Counted from the first letter of the stretch, positions 1 through 5,695 are shown. The stretch is 5,961 nucleotides of DNA from Bacteroidales bacterium UBA1204 (GCA_002310075.1 DBXU01000049.1:1-5961); one strand, 5' to 3'. Translations and numbers: made by a program. The notes: generated by a model not told the origin, from the sequence alone.

Positions 1-29
1 AGCTTCTGGAGCGGCTTCGCCTCGGGTGC
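1..29 (+). repeat. RHS core direct repeat, copy 1
   Basis: These 29 bases are identical to 1076-1104 and encode SFWSGFASG in the same frame there. Identity stops at base 30 (a versus g at 1105), after which the two sequences diverge. The left boundary is unknown because the window starts here; the repeat probably extends to the left. Confidence 0.9.
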
Positions 30-498
30 AGTGGCCTCGTTTGTGAGTACTTCTACTGGGATAATGACTGCCGAACTGCCGAAAGCGTGGCAAGTAACTT
101 GCATGGTTGCCGCAGGCGGCCTCTCGGGCGGCGTTTCGTCCTCGATGGCCGGCGGCGACTTCTGGGACGGCGTGTGCAACGGGTTGATATGCGCGGGGTT
201 GAACCATGCGATGCATTTGGCAGCGGAAACGATGGTGGGGCCGGATGACCCGCCTGAGAAAAACACAAAAAACAAATCAACTAATAAGGATAATAAAGTG
301 GTTGAAGGATCTGCAGTTATAAGTGGAGAAGCCGCAATTGTTAAAACTGCTGCAGATTGGGCTGCGGGTGGAAGTAAAGTGGAAATATTAAATGGTATTA
401 GCAAATGGTCAAAACGTCTTGGAATTGCTGGTACTGTTATAAATGTTGCCGTCAACGTGAACAAAGCTGTTCAAGTCAAGTACCAAACCATAATTTAA
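1..498 (+). CDS. RHS-like polymorphic toxin, C-terminal end (5' partial)
   Basis: The reading frame is open from base 1, so the gene begins outside the window; 165 residues remain. Residues 1-10 (SFWSGFASGA) and about 39-72 (GG-x-SGGVSSSMAGGDFWDG ending in GLNHAMH) have the Gly/Phe/Trp-rich pattern I associate with the end of the RHS repeat-associated core in Bacteroidota. A polar linker (about 78-100, PDDPP then Lys/Asn/Thr) follows, then a tip of about 65 residues rich in Ala, Gly, Val and Ile (SAVISGEAAIVKTAADW, LGIAGTVINVAVNVN). Base composition falls from about 70% to about 42% G+C across the linker, typical of a swappable toxin tip on a conserved core. The tip has no nuclease or deaminase motif that I recognise; its hydrophobic character and the membrane protein encoded next door suggest a membrane-acting or inactive tip, which is inference. 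It is short and may be truncated. RHS family membership is fairly sure; toxin activity is not shown. Confidence 0.72.
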   Translation, partial: SFWSGFASGAVASFVSTSTGIMTAELPKAWQVTCMVAAGGLSGGVSSSMAGGDFWDGVCNGLICAGLNHAMHLAAETMVGPDDPPEKNTKNKSTNKDNKVVEGSAVISGEAAIVKTAADWAAGGSKVEILNGISKWSKRLGIAGTVINVAVNVNKAVQVKYQTII

Positions 499-501
499 GT
501 A

Positions 502-924
502 ATGAAAAAATTTATACTAACACTATATTACAGATTGTTTTACTGGTTTTTTCGTTTTAATAAGAAGCAAGCATCAGGTGCTGAGGAAACAGACAAGGAA
601 GCAAGTATATTGGCAGTAATGCTATTATCAGGAGTAATGTTTTTGTTTGTTTTTTCACTTCTTTTTGCGGTTTCATTGTTTGTAATTCGCTTGCCTAAAC
701 CGAGCTCTTTGTTCATTTATGCTGTTGGTATAGTGATAGTTGTTTTTAATGGTTTTTTCTTTTTTAGTCATAAGAGGTATTTGATGATTAAGAAAAGATT
801 TGAGAATGAAGATAAGAGAACTCGAATTGTAAGGTCGTTATTATGCTTTTTATTTGTGTTTATATTAATGTTTGCCATGGGCATATTAGGGGTTTTGTTT
901 GGAAACCCTTTTCTTGAACAATGA
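502..924 (+). CDS. Small three-helix membrane protein, candidate immunity protein for the RHS tip
   Basis: This 140-residue protein starts 3 nt after the stop of the RHS-like gene and in the same frame. Three hydrophobic stretches are visible: about residues 36-63, 69-89 and 110-134. The N-terminus is aromatic and basic (FILTLYYRLFYWFFRFNKK), and the second loop is strongly charged (HKRYLMIKKRFENEDKRTR). By the positive-inside rule this gives N-terminus in, C-terminus out. I recognise no conserved family. G+C is about 30% in sampled lines (601-660, 841-900), far below the RHS core and the housekeeping genes, which suggests horizontal acquisition. In RHS and other polymorphic toxin loci the gene right after the toxin tip usually encodes its immunity protein, and multi-pass membrane immunity proteins are typical for membrane-targeting toxins. 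The immunity role therefore rests on position and topology only. No clear ribosome binding site is seen, which is common in Bacteroidota. Confidence 0.75.
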   Translation: MKKFILTLYYRLFYWFFRFNKKQASGAEETDKEASILAVMLLSGVMFLFVFSLLFAVSLFVIRLPKPSSLFIYAVGIVIVVFNGFFFFSHKRYLMIKKRFENEDKRTRIVRSLLCFLFVFILMFAMGILGVLFGNPFLEQ

Positions 925-976
925 TGATTCACTTTTAATTAAAAAAATCCTTTCGGGATGAACGACTGATAGAATA

Positions 977-1105
977 ATGAACACTTGCTCAGCATATTAC
1001 CAATCCGTAAACAAAGCTTTTGCTTATGAGTCCCACGGCACCCTTGGCGGTGTTTCCACCTGGGCGCGCGGCGGCAGCTTCTGGAGCGGCTTCGCCTCGG
1101 GTGCG
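977..1105 (+). pseudogene. Orphan RHS core fragment without a toxin tip
   Basis: In the frame of the ATG at 977, residues from about VNKAFAYESHG (from 1007) through the Gly/Ser-rich stretch to SFWSGFASGA (ending 1105) look like RHS core and repeat the sequence at the window start, with 29 identical bases (1076-1104). It also resembles the internal core motif at bases 115-183 (GG-x-xGGV-S--A-GG-FW-G). After 1105 the frame runs on to a stop at 1190-1192 with unrelated residues and overlaps the start of the next gene, so no tip or immunity gene remains. It is best read as a leftover of core duplication or tip exchange. Whether any peptide is made is unknown. Confidence 0.65.
1076..1104 (+). repeat. 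RHS core direct repeat, copy 2
   Basis: These 29 bases are identical to window positions 1-29. Together the two copies flank the toxin tip, the immunity candidate and the spacer, giving a repeat period of 1075 bp. The preceding bases (about 1007-1075) also look like core and may match sequence left of the window. Confidence 0.9.
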
Positions 1106-1152
1106 GCATGGCGTTGCATCGCAAAGAGAAATAACATAAATCTGTATAAGAG

Positions 1153-2658
1153 ATGGAAAAAAATACCGAACATAAACTTGGCAACAAAATAGCATTGGCT
1201 ATTGCAGCCATTCTGATCCCATTTTTCTCTTTCTCGCAAGTCCGCATCGACTGGCAGCAATGCTACGGAAACGCGAGTAGCATGGACTGGGCGACGAGCA
1301 TTCTCCCAACGGACGAAGGATGTCTGGTACTTGGCACTGTCTATCATCCGAATAATCCCGGCATGGTGTCGTGTGGCACAGAGAACAACAATAGAACCGC
1401 ATGGCTGCTTCAGATCGAAGGTCAAGGCGAGTTGATGGAACAACAATGCTGGCCGTCTTTCCAATTGAACAATGCCATTTCCATCAAGGAAGCAAAAACG
1501 GGGAATGATGCGTATTACATGAACACGCATGAATATGGCGATGTGACGATACGTATGATAGACGGAGCCTTTAATGAGACCTGGAGCAGGAGGATTGGGG
1601 ATTTCGGCACTAGCATGTTCCCTACCGACGACGGAGGCGTGCTGTTAGGAGGTTCATACGGCTCTTGGGGTAAAAATCGGAATGAAGATAGCCTGCTCAA
1701 ATTGGACAGGAATGGGAATGCGGAATGGGGACTTTCGTTGGGCCTCCCTGGCAGTTGTGATGATGTGGCTGTCTTTCAAGCGAAAGACGGAGAATATTAT
1801 GTTTTAGGCCCGATCGAGACAGGGACCTCTCTTATAAGGATTGGCCGTAACGGTCAGATAGAATGGAGACGCAATTATGGCGAGAACAGAAGCGACATAT
1901 TGAAAGTCCTAGTGGAACTTGAGGACGGTTTGTTGTTGGGAGGCCGTGTCGCTTCAGGAATGGAAGGGCATCATGGCGACAGGGATGCATGGTTGGTCCG
2001 TACCGACAAGGAAGGCAATGTGCTATGGTCGCGCTGCTACGGCGGTTCATATTTTGACGGATGCAATACCGTCTTCCACAACCCTAACGGAGGATTCACG
2101 GTGTTCGCCAATAGTAACTCGAATGACGGAGACGTGGAGAGCAACAGCCAGGGGGCGGCCAATGTAGGCAAGATTTGGGTGTTTCATGTCGACCCGTCAG
2201 GCGAGTTGCAATGGGAGCGTAGCTTTGGTGCGGTCAACCAGGACGTGTATTGCAATGACGTGGCCCAAACCAAGGACTACCAGTATGTGGTGGCGGGATG
2301 GGCCCGTTGGGAAGAGAGTTACTCTGGCGATGTCAACTGCTCCAACATCGAACTGATTCCCGGTTCAGGTGTCAACTACTGGGTGCTGCACGTTACCGAC
2401 ACGATCAACAGTGCGGGTCTTGACGAGCCGTTGCAACAAGCCGGCATGCAGCTCTGCCCAAACCCCACTGATGGCACGGTCTTCATCATGGGGATGGAAC
2501 CAACAGAAGTGCGGGTGTACGATGCTTTGGGACAATGGGTGAAGACGTACCGAGGGACCGACAGGGTCTTTCTGGGCGACCTGCCGAAAGGGCTTTATTT
2601 GATAAAAGCAACTTGCGAGGATGGAAAAATCTGCGTCGGCAAGGTGGTGAAGGAGTGA
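1153..2658 (+). CDS. Secreted beta-propeller-like protein with T9SS type A sorting domain
   Basis: The protein has 501 residues. Residues 1-29 form a Sec signal peptide: basic start (K3, K9, K12), hydrophobic core IALAIAAILIPFF, likely cleavage next to SFSQ. The body has repeated units of about 45-65 residues. Each pairs a 'DGG-x-LLGG'-like strand with 'L-x-R-x-D-x-x-G-x-x-x-W-x-x-x-YG', with Trp at 34, 144, 192, 238, 292 and 354 and a weaker copy near 100. This suggests a seven-bladed propeller of the kind common in Bacteroidota surface proteins. Residues about 433-501 match the T9SS sorting domain: CPNPTDG, then VRVYDALGQWV, LPKGLYLIKA and a C-terminal KVVKE. The protein is therefore probably exported through the outer membrane and anchored or released after tail cleavage. 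Twelve cysteines are notable for an exported protein. The ligand or enzymatic function is unknown. The ATG at 1153 is chosen because it directly precedes the signal peptide; no TAnnTTTG promoter was found upstream. Confidence 0.9.
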   Translation: MEKNTEHKLGNKIALAIAAILIPFFSFSQVRIDWQQCYGNASSMDWATSILPTDEGCLVLGTVYHPNNPGMVSCGTENNNRTAWLLQIEGQGELMEQQCWPSFQLNNAISIKEAKTGNDAYYMNTHEYGDVTIRMIDGAFNETWSRRIGDFGTSMFPTDDGGVLLGGSYGSWGKNRNEDSLLKLDRNGNAEWGLSLGLPGSCDDVAVFQAKDGEYYVLGPIETGTSLIRIGRNGQIEWRRNYGENRSDILKVLVELEDGLLLGGRVASGMEGHHGDRDAWLVRTDKEGNVLWSRCYGGSYFDGCNTVFHNPNGGFTVFANSNSNDGDVESNSQGAANVGKIWVFHVDPSGELQWERSFGAVNQDVYCNDVAQTKDYQYVVAGWARWEESYSGDVNCSNIELIPGSGVNYWVLHVTDTINSAGLDEPLQQAGMQLCPNPTDGTVFIMGMEPTEVRVYDALGQWVKTYRGTDRVFLGDLPKGLYLIKATCEDGKICVGKVVKE

Positions 2659-2763
2659 TTTTGGCATTGTGCTGCCTTAATGACAGCCTTCGCGACCTGG
2701 AGGAAAGCAGAACATGTCAACCGCCAAAAAACCGAAAAAAGATGCGGTTATAAAAAAAAGTTG

Positions 2764-2771
2764 TACCTTTG
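2764..2771 (+). promoter_or_regulatory. Possible distal acpP promoter, -7 box TACCTTTG
   Basis: TACCTTTG fits the Bacteroidota -7 consensus TAnnTTTG and follows an A-rich tract (2751-2759). No TTG-type -33 element is seen at the expected distance, so support is weaker than for the proximal promoter. Transcription would start near 2775-2778 and run through a structured stretch into acpP. Confidence 0.45.
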
Positions 2772-2777
2772 CCGCCG

Positions 2778-2815
2778 AAAACGAGTAATTATCGGTCGCA
2801 AGACCTTCTAGTTTT
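2778..2815 (+). other. Possible structured RNA leader upstream of acpP
   Basis: An outer stem pairs AAAACGAG (2778-2785) with CTAGTTTT (2808-2815), with one mismatch in eight positions. Inside it a hairpin GGTC-GCAA-GACC (2794-2805) closes a GNRA tetraloop. The element begins where RNA from the 2764-2771 box would start. Its function is unknown; it could be a leader element, a short RNA or chance pairing. Confidence 0.3.
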
Positions 2816-2833
2816 ATTGGATTAAACAATTGA

Positions 2834-2851
2834 TTCTCAATGTATTGAGAA
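2834..2851. promoter_or_regulatory. 18-bp perfect palindrome upstream of acpP, candidate operator
   Basis: TTCTCAAT-GT-ATTGAGAA is a perfect 8-bp inverted repeat with a 2-bp centre. It ends 5 bp before the proposed -33 element of the acpP promoter, a usual place for a dimeric regulator to bind. No known Bacteroidota operator of this sequence comes to mind. As RNA from a distal start it could also fold into a 7-bp hairpin with a UGUA loop. Confidence 0.5.
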
Positions 2852-2855
2852 ATAT

Positions 2856-2889
2856 TTTGTGGTATTTAAGAAAATTAGGTGTATCTTTG
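2856..2889 (+). promoter_or_regulatory. Proximal acpP-fabF-rnc promoter
   Basis: A TTTG -33 element (2856-2859) and a TATCTTTG -7 box (2882-2889) match the Bacteroidota housekeeping promoter pattern with normal spacing. The expected start near 2893-2896 leaves a leader of about 25 nt (A-rich, with AAAAAGAGAAAACT just before the ATG) ahead of acpP. Confidence 0.75.
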
Positions 2890-2920
2890 CGACCTATTCA
2901 ACAACTAAAAAGAGAAAACT

Positions 2921-3163
2921 ATGTCAGAAATTTTGAATGAAATTGTTCCGATCATCGCTGAAAAACTTGGCGTGGATCCTTCAGAAGTCACCATGGAAGC
3001 CAGCTTCACCAACGACCTTGGCGCCGATTCTTTGGACACCGTCGAACTGATGATGGAATTTGAAAAGAGCTTCAACCTCTCCATTCCGGACGACCAACAA
3101 GAAAGCATCGTCACCGTGGGTGACGTCGTCCGCCTCATCGAGAAGATGCGCGCTGAAAACTAA
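2921..3163 (+). CDS. acpP: Acyl carrier protein
   Basis: The 80-residue length is typical of ACP. It carries growing acyl chains as thioesters on a 4'-phosphopantetheine arm during type II fatty acid synthesis in the cytoplasm. The attachment site is Ser37 in the [12 protein letters not shown] motif (residues 32-43), followed by the recognition helix II ([15 protein letters not shown]). The acidic four-helix layout and the closing [11 protein letters not shown] helix are intact. Where E. coli has a run of acidic residues after IPD, this protein has Gln59-Gln60, a minor local change. It has its own upstream promoter, and fabF follows 24 nt later, so the carrier is probably co-expressed with its condensing enzyme. 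Function is near certain. A secondary-metabolism ACP is unlikely given the fabF-rnc context. Confidence 0.97.
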   Translation: MSEILNEIVPIIAEKLGVDPSEVTMEASFTNDLGADSLDTVELMMEFEKSFNLSIPDDQQESIVTVGDVVRLIEKMRAEN

Positions 3164-3187
3164 TCTCATTTAAAATAGAGAATTTTT

Positions 3188-4444
3188 ATGGAATCGAAAC
3201 GTGTCGTCGTCACAGGCCTCGGTGCCATCACCCCCATCGGAAACACCGTCAAGGAGTTCTGGGAAGGATTGGTGAATGGAAAAAACGGTGCCGGTGAGAT
3301 TACCCGTTTCGATTCCACTTTATACAAGACGCATTTCGCCTGCGAGGTGAAGGGCTACAACCCCGACGACTTCTTCGACAAGAAGACCGCACGCAAATAC
3401 GACTTGTTCGCCCAGTTCGACATCGTGGCTGCCGATGAGGCCATCGCCGACTCGGGCATCACCCCCGAAAACACCGACTACGACGATGTCGGCGTGCTGC
3501 TGACCTCGGGCATCGGCGGCGTCAACCATTTCTTCAACGAGATGAAGGAGTTTTTCCTTGAAGGCGACGGCACGCCGCGCTTCAGCCCCTTCCTCATCAC
3601 CAAGTTCATCGCCAACATGCCCAGCGGCGTGATCTCCATCAAATACGGCTTCCGTGGCCCCAACTTCTCCACCGTGTCGGCCTGCGCTTCTTCGTCGCAC
3701 GCCATCATGGAGGCGTTCAACTACATCCGCTACGGCAAGAGCAAAGTCATCGTGGCCGGTGGCGCAGGCGCCGCTATCGGCGAATGCGGCATCGGAGGCT
3801 TCAACTCCATGCATGCCCTCTCGACACGCAACGACGACTTCATGACCGCCTCACGCCCCTTCGACCTTAACCGCGACGGCTTCGTCATGGGCGAAGGCGC
3901 CGGCAGCATCGTGCTCGAAGAATACGAACACGCCAAGGCACGCGGCGCCAAGATCTATGCCGAAATCGTGGGCGGCGGCGCATCGGCCGACGCCTACCAC
4001 ATCACCGCCCCGCATCCCGAAGGTGTCGGCGGCATCCTGAGCATGCAACGCGCACTGCAAGATGCCGAGATCAAACCCGAAGCCATCGACCACATCAACA
4101 CACACGGCACCTCGACTCCGGCCGGCGACATGGCAGAACCCCTCGCCATCCTTAAGGTGTTTGGCGAACATGCCTACAACATCAGCATCAACTCCACCAA
4201 ATCGATGACAGGCCACCTGTTGGGCGGCGCCGGCGCCGTGGAAGCCATCGCCAGCATCCTGGCCCTCAAGAACGGCATCATCCCTCCCACCATCAACCAC
4301 TTCGACGACGACCCGCAAATCGACAACCGCCTCGATTTCACCTTCCACAAAGCCCGCAAACGCGACATCCACTACGCCCTGTCCAACTCCTTCGGCTTTG
4401 GCGGCCAAAATGCGACATTGATCTTCAAAAAGTACGAGTCGTAA
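3188..4444 (+). CDS. fabF: 3-oxoacyl-[acyl-carrier-protein] synthase II (KAS II)
   Basis: This 418-residue enzyme elongates acyl-ACP by decarboxylative condensation with malonyl-ACP in fatty acid synthesis. The thiolase-fold Cys-His-His triad is intact: Cys166 in the nucleophile elbow VSACASSSHA, His306 in NTHGTST and His343 in KSMTGHLLGGAGA, with Lys338 just before. The N-terminal RVVVTGLGAITPIGN and the C-terminal SNSFGFGGQN loop, which holds the gating Phe403, are standard for FabF. Length matches the family (about 410-420). It lies 24 nt after acpP and its stop is 1 nt from rnc, so it is the middle gene of a tight operon. Codons are strongly GC-rich (about 72% G+C in 3961-4020), unlike the RHS tip region. 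FabB or a polyketide KS is less likely given length, motifs and the adjacent acpP. Confidence 0.96.
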   Translation: MESKRVVVTGLGAITPIGNTVKEFWEGLVNGKNGAGEITRFDSTLYKTHFACEVKGYNPDDFFDKKTARKYDLFAQFDIVAADEAIADSGITPENTDYDDVGVLLTSGIGGVNHFFNEMKEFFLEGDGTPRFSPFLITKFIANMPSGVISIKYGFRGPNFSTVSACASSSHAIMEAFNYIRYGKSKVIVAGGAGAAIGECGIGGFNSMHALSTRNDDFMTASRPFDLNRDGFVMGEGAGSIVLEEYEHAKARGAKIYAEIVGGGASADAYHITAPHPEGVGGILSMQRALQDAEIKPEAIDHINTHGTSTPAGDMAEPLAILKVFGEHAYNISINSTKSMTGHLLGGAGAVEAIASILALKNGIIPPTINHFDDDPQIDNRLDFTFHKARKRDIHYALSNSFGFGGQNATLIFKKYES

Positions 4445-4445
4445 T

Positions 4446-5171
4446 ATGGCCTTATCCGAAATGTTCAACCACCTTTCCCCCGAAGAAAAGGCTTTATCGG
4501 AATACTTTCACAACATACTTGGATTCCGTCCGAAAAACATCGCCTTATACCAGCTGGCCTTCACCCACAAATCCAAGTCGGATGAAACCGTAGGTGGCTA
4601 CCATCTGAGTAACGAAAGGCTCGAATACCTAGGCGACGCCGTGCTCAGCACCGCAGTGGCCGATTTCCTCTTCAAGACCTATCCCACCCAACCCGAAGGC
4701 TTCCTTACAGAGATGCGCTCCCGCATCGTCAGCCGCGCCTCGTTGAACAAGCTTTCACAAAAACTGGGATTCGAAGAGTATCTTAAATACACCCCCGATA
4801 ACAGCAATAACACCAGCTTCCGATCCATTGGCGGAAATGCCTTCGAAGCACTGGTGGGCGCCATCTACCTCGACCGCGGCTTCGACTTCACCAAACACAT
4901 CCTCATCGACCGTATCATCAAGGTACATATCGACCTCGACCAACTGCAGCAAACCGACGTCAACTTCAAGAGCAAGCTGCTCGAATGGTCGCAGAAAAAC
5001 AAGCGGCACCTTGTCTTCAAACTCCTCGATGACAACACAGACAACAGAAGACACCTGTATCACGTACAAGTCTTCATCGACGGACAATCCTACGGAGAAG
5101 CACAAGACTTTTCCATAAAAGGTGCCGAACAACTCGCCGCAGAAAAAACTTGGAACATGTTGCACAATTGA
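4446..5171 (+). CDS. rnc: Ribonuclease III
   Basis: The protein has 241 residues. RNase III cleaves double-stranded RNA in rRNA processing and mRNA turnover. The signature NERLEYLGDAVL spans 56-67, with metal-site acids Glu60 and Asp64. The second acidic patch reads GGNAFEALVGAIYLD (129-143) with Glu134, but Asn131 stands where E. coli has Asp114. I believe Asn is common here in Bacteroidota, so loss of activity is not implied. A C-terminal double-stranded RNA-binding domain occupies about 172-239 (FKSKLLEWSQKN, VQVFIDGQSYGEA, KGAEQLAAEKTW). An N-terminal extension of about 20 residues precedes the nuclease domain. The ATG lies 1 nt after the fabF stop, which implies translational coupling. 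The gene order acpP-fabF-rnc is conserved in many bacteria. The last 22 codons or so contain a putative promoter for the next gene. Confidence 0.95.
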   Translation: MALSEMFNHLSPEEKALSEYFHNILGFRPKNIALYQLAFTHKSKSDETVGGYHLSNERLEYLGDAVLSTAVADFLFKTYPTQPEGFLTEMRSRIVSRASLNKLSQKLGFEEYLKYTPDNSNNTSFRSIGGNAFEALVGAIYLDRGFDFTKHILIDRIIKVHIDLDQLQQTDVNFKSKLLEWSQKNKRHLVFKLLDDNTDNRRHLYHVQVFIDGQSYGEAQDFSIKGAEQLAAEKTWNMLHN

Positions 5172-5181
5172 CGTATCTTTG
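5150..5181 (+). promoter_or_regulatory. Internal promoter at the 3' end of rnc
   Basis: A TTG (-33) at 5150-5152 and TATCTTTG (-7) at 5174-5181 match the Bacteroidota promoter and the acpP promoter in box sequence and spacing (24 versus 25 bp between element starts). The box overlaps the end of rnc, whose stop is at 5169-5171, and lies 4 bp before the ATG at 5186. The transcript would begin at or next to the start codon. Confidence 0.6.
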
Positions 5182-5185
5182 CAGC

Positions 5186-5695
5186 ATGGCATCCAAGAAC
5201 AACCACAAAGAAGACATCAAACTAGCCTCTTTCGACGACATCAAAGTCATCGGAATCAACACGTCGCTGATCGACTTCAAGCTGGCTTGGCACATCAACC
5301 AAGCCCTGTCCATCAACCTCGCCAGATACGACGACATCCAAGTTGAAGACATCGAATACTCTTTCTATTATTACACCGCAGGAGAAAAAAGCAATGTCTA
5401 CAACCTGGTCTCGCTGACTCGTAATAACAACACCTGGATGAGCCTCTCGCCTCGCGTCGACTACATCCTCATCATCCGAAACGACATCACTGCTGAACGT
5501 CTCAACCACATCGTCAAAAGCATCCGCGACATCAACGCTATCGGTCATGCCTTCTTGATGGATCTCAACAAAAACAAGGACTTGTTCATCGCCCTTGAGA
5601 CCATCGAGCTCCACGAGATAGGGCTTATGGAGAAATGGAAAAAGCGCAAGAACCTGAAGACCTTGAAACAAGAGATGAAAAAAGCCATGCCGTAA
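5186..5695 (+). CDS. IPExxxVDY-type family protein
   Basis: The 169-residue protein lacks a signal peptide or membrane helix and is probably cytoplasmic. It resembles the Bacteroidota family named for an IPExxxVDY motif, often encoded next to rnc. Here the motif region is MSLSPRVDYILII (from about residue 88), so VDY is kept but IPE is replaced. The N-terminal part (IGINTSLIDFKLAWHINQAL) and the segment DIEYSFYYYTAGEKSNVYNLVS fit the family as I recall it. The C-terminus is a basic helical tail (EKWKKRKNLKTLKQEMKKAMP). The biochemical function of the family is unknown to me. The ATG at 5186 is preferred over the in-frame TTG at 5150, which lies inside rnc; the ATG sits 14 nt after the rnc stop and just after a -7 box. 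The stop codon lies inside the loop of the transcription terminator. Confidence 0.8.
   Translation: MASKNNHKEDIKLASFDDIKVIGINTSLIDFKLAWHINQALSINLARYDDIQVEDIEYSFYYYTAGEKSNVYNLVSLTRNNNTWMSLSPRVDYILIIRNDITAERLNHIVKSIRDINAIGHAFLMDLNKNKDLFIALETIELHEIGLMEKWKKRKNLKTLKQEMKKAMP

Noticed and set aside
946..958. Hairpin ATCC-TTTCG-GGAT beside an A-run after the membrane protein gene
   Set aside because: The stem is only 4 bp and the T-run would be on the minus strand, where no gene ends, so it is not supported as a terminator for the plus-strand gene.
1106..1192. Continuation of the RHS fragment frame to the stop at 1192 as a real 71-aa gene
   Set aside because: Residues after the core repeat are unrelated to RHS, overlap the next gene by 40 bases and show no coding pattern.
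1024..1530. 168-codon minus-strand frame spanning the RHS fragment and the start of the secreted protein gene
   Set aside because: The plus strand has a clear signal peptide and repeat-containing protein here; the minus-strand product shows no motif.
2719..2749. Inverted repeat AACCGC/GCGGTT after the secreted protein gene
   Set aside because: It has a 19-nt loop and is followed by A rather than T on the plus strand. It could act weakly on the minus strand, but no minus-strand gene ends here.
3320..3814. 164-codon open frame on the minus strand, opposite fabF
   Set aside because: Same reason: a compositional shadow of fabF, without promoter or domain.
3851..4468. 205-codon open frame on the minus strand, opposite fabF
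   Set aside because: It lies wholly antisense to an intact fabF with strong third-position G/C bias, which creates long shadow frames. Its translation is low-complexity (Val/Asp/Gly/Ala) with no recognisable motif.
5150..5185. Upstream TTG start that would lengthen the IPExxxVDY-type protein by 12 residues
   Set aside because: The extension lies inside rnc, is not needed for family similarity, and coincides with promoter elements; the ATG at 5186 is simpler.
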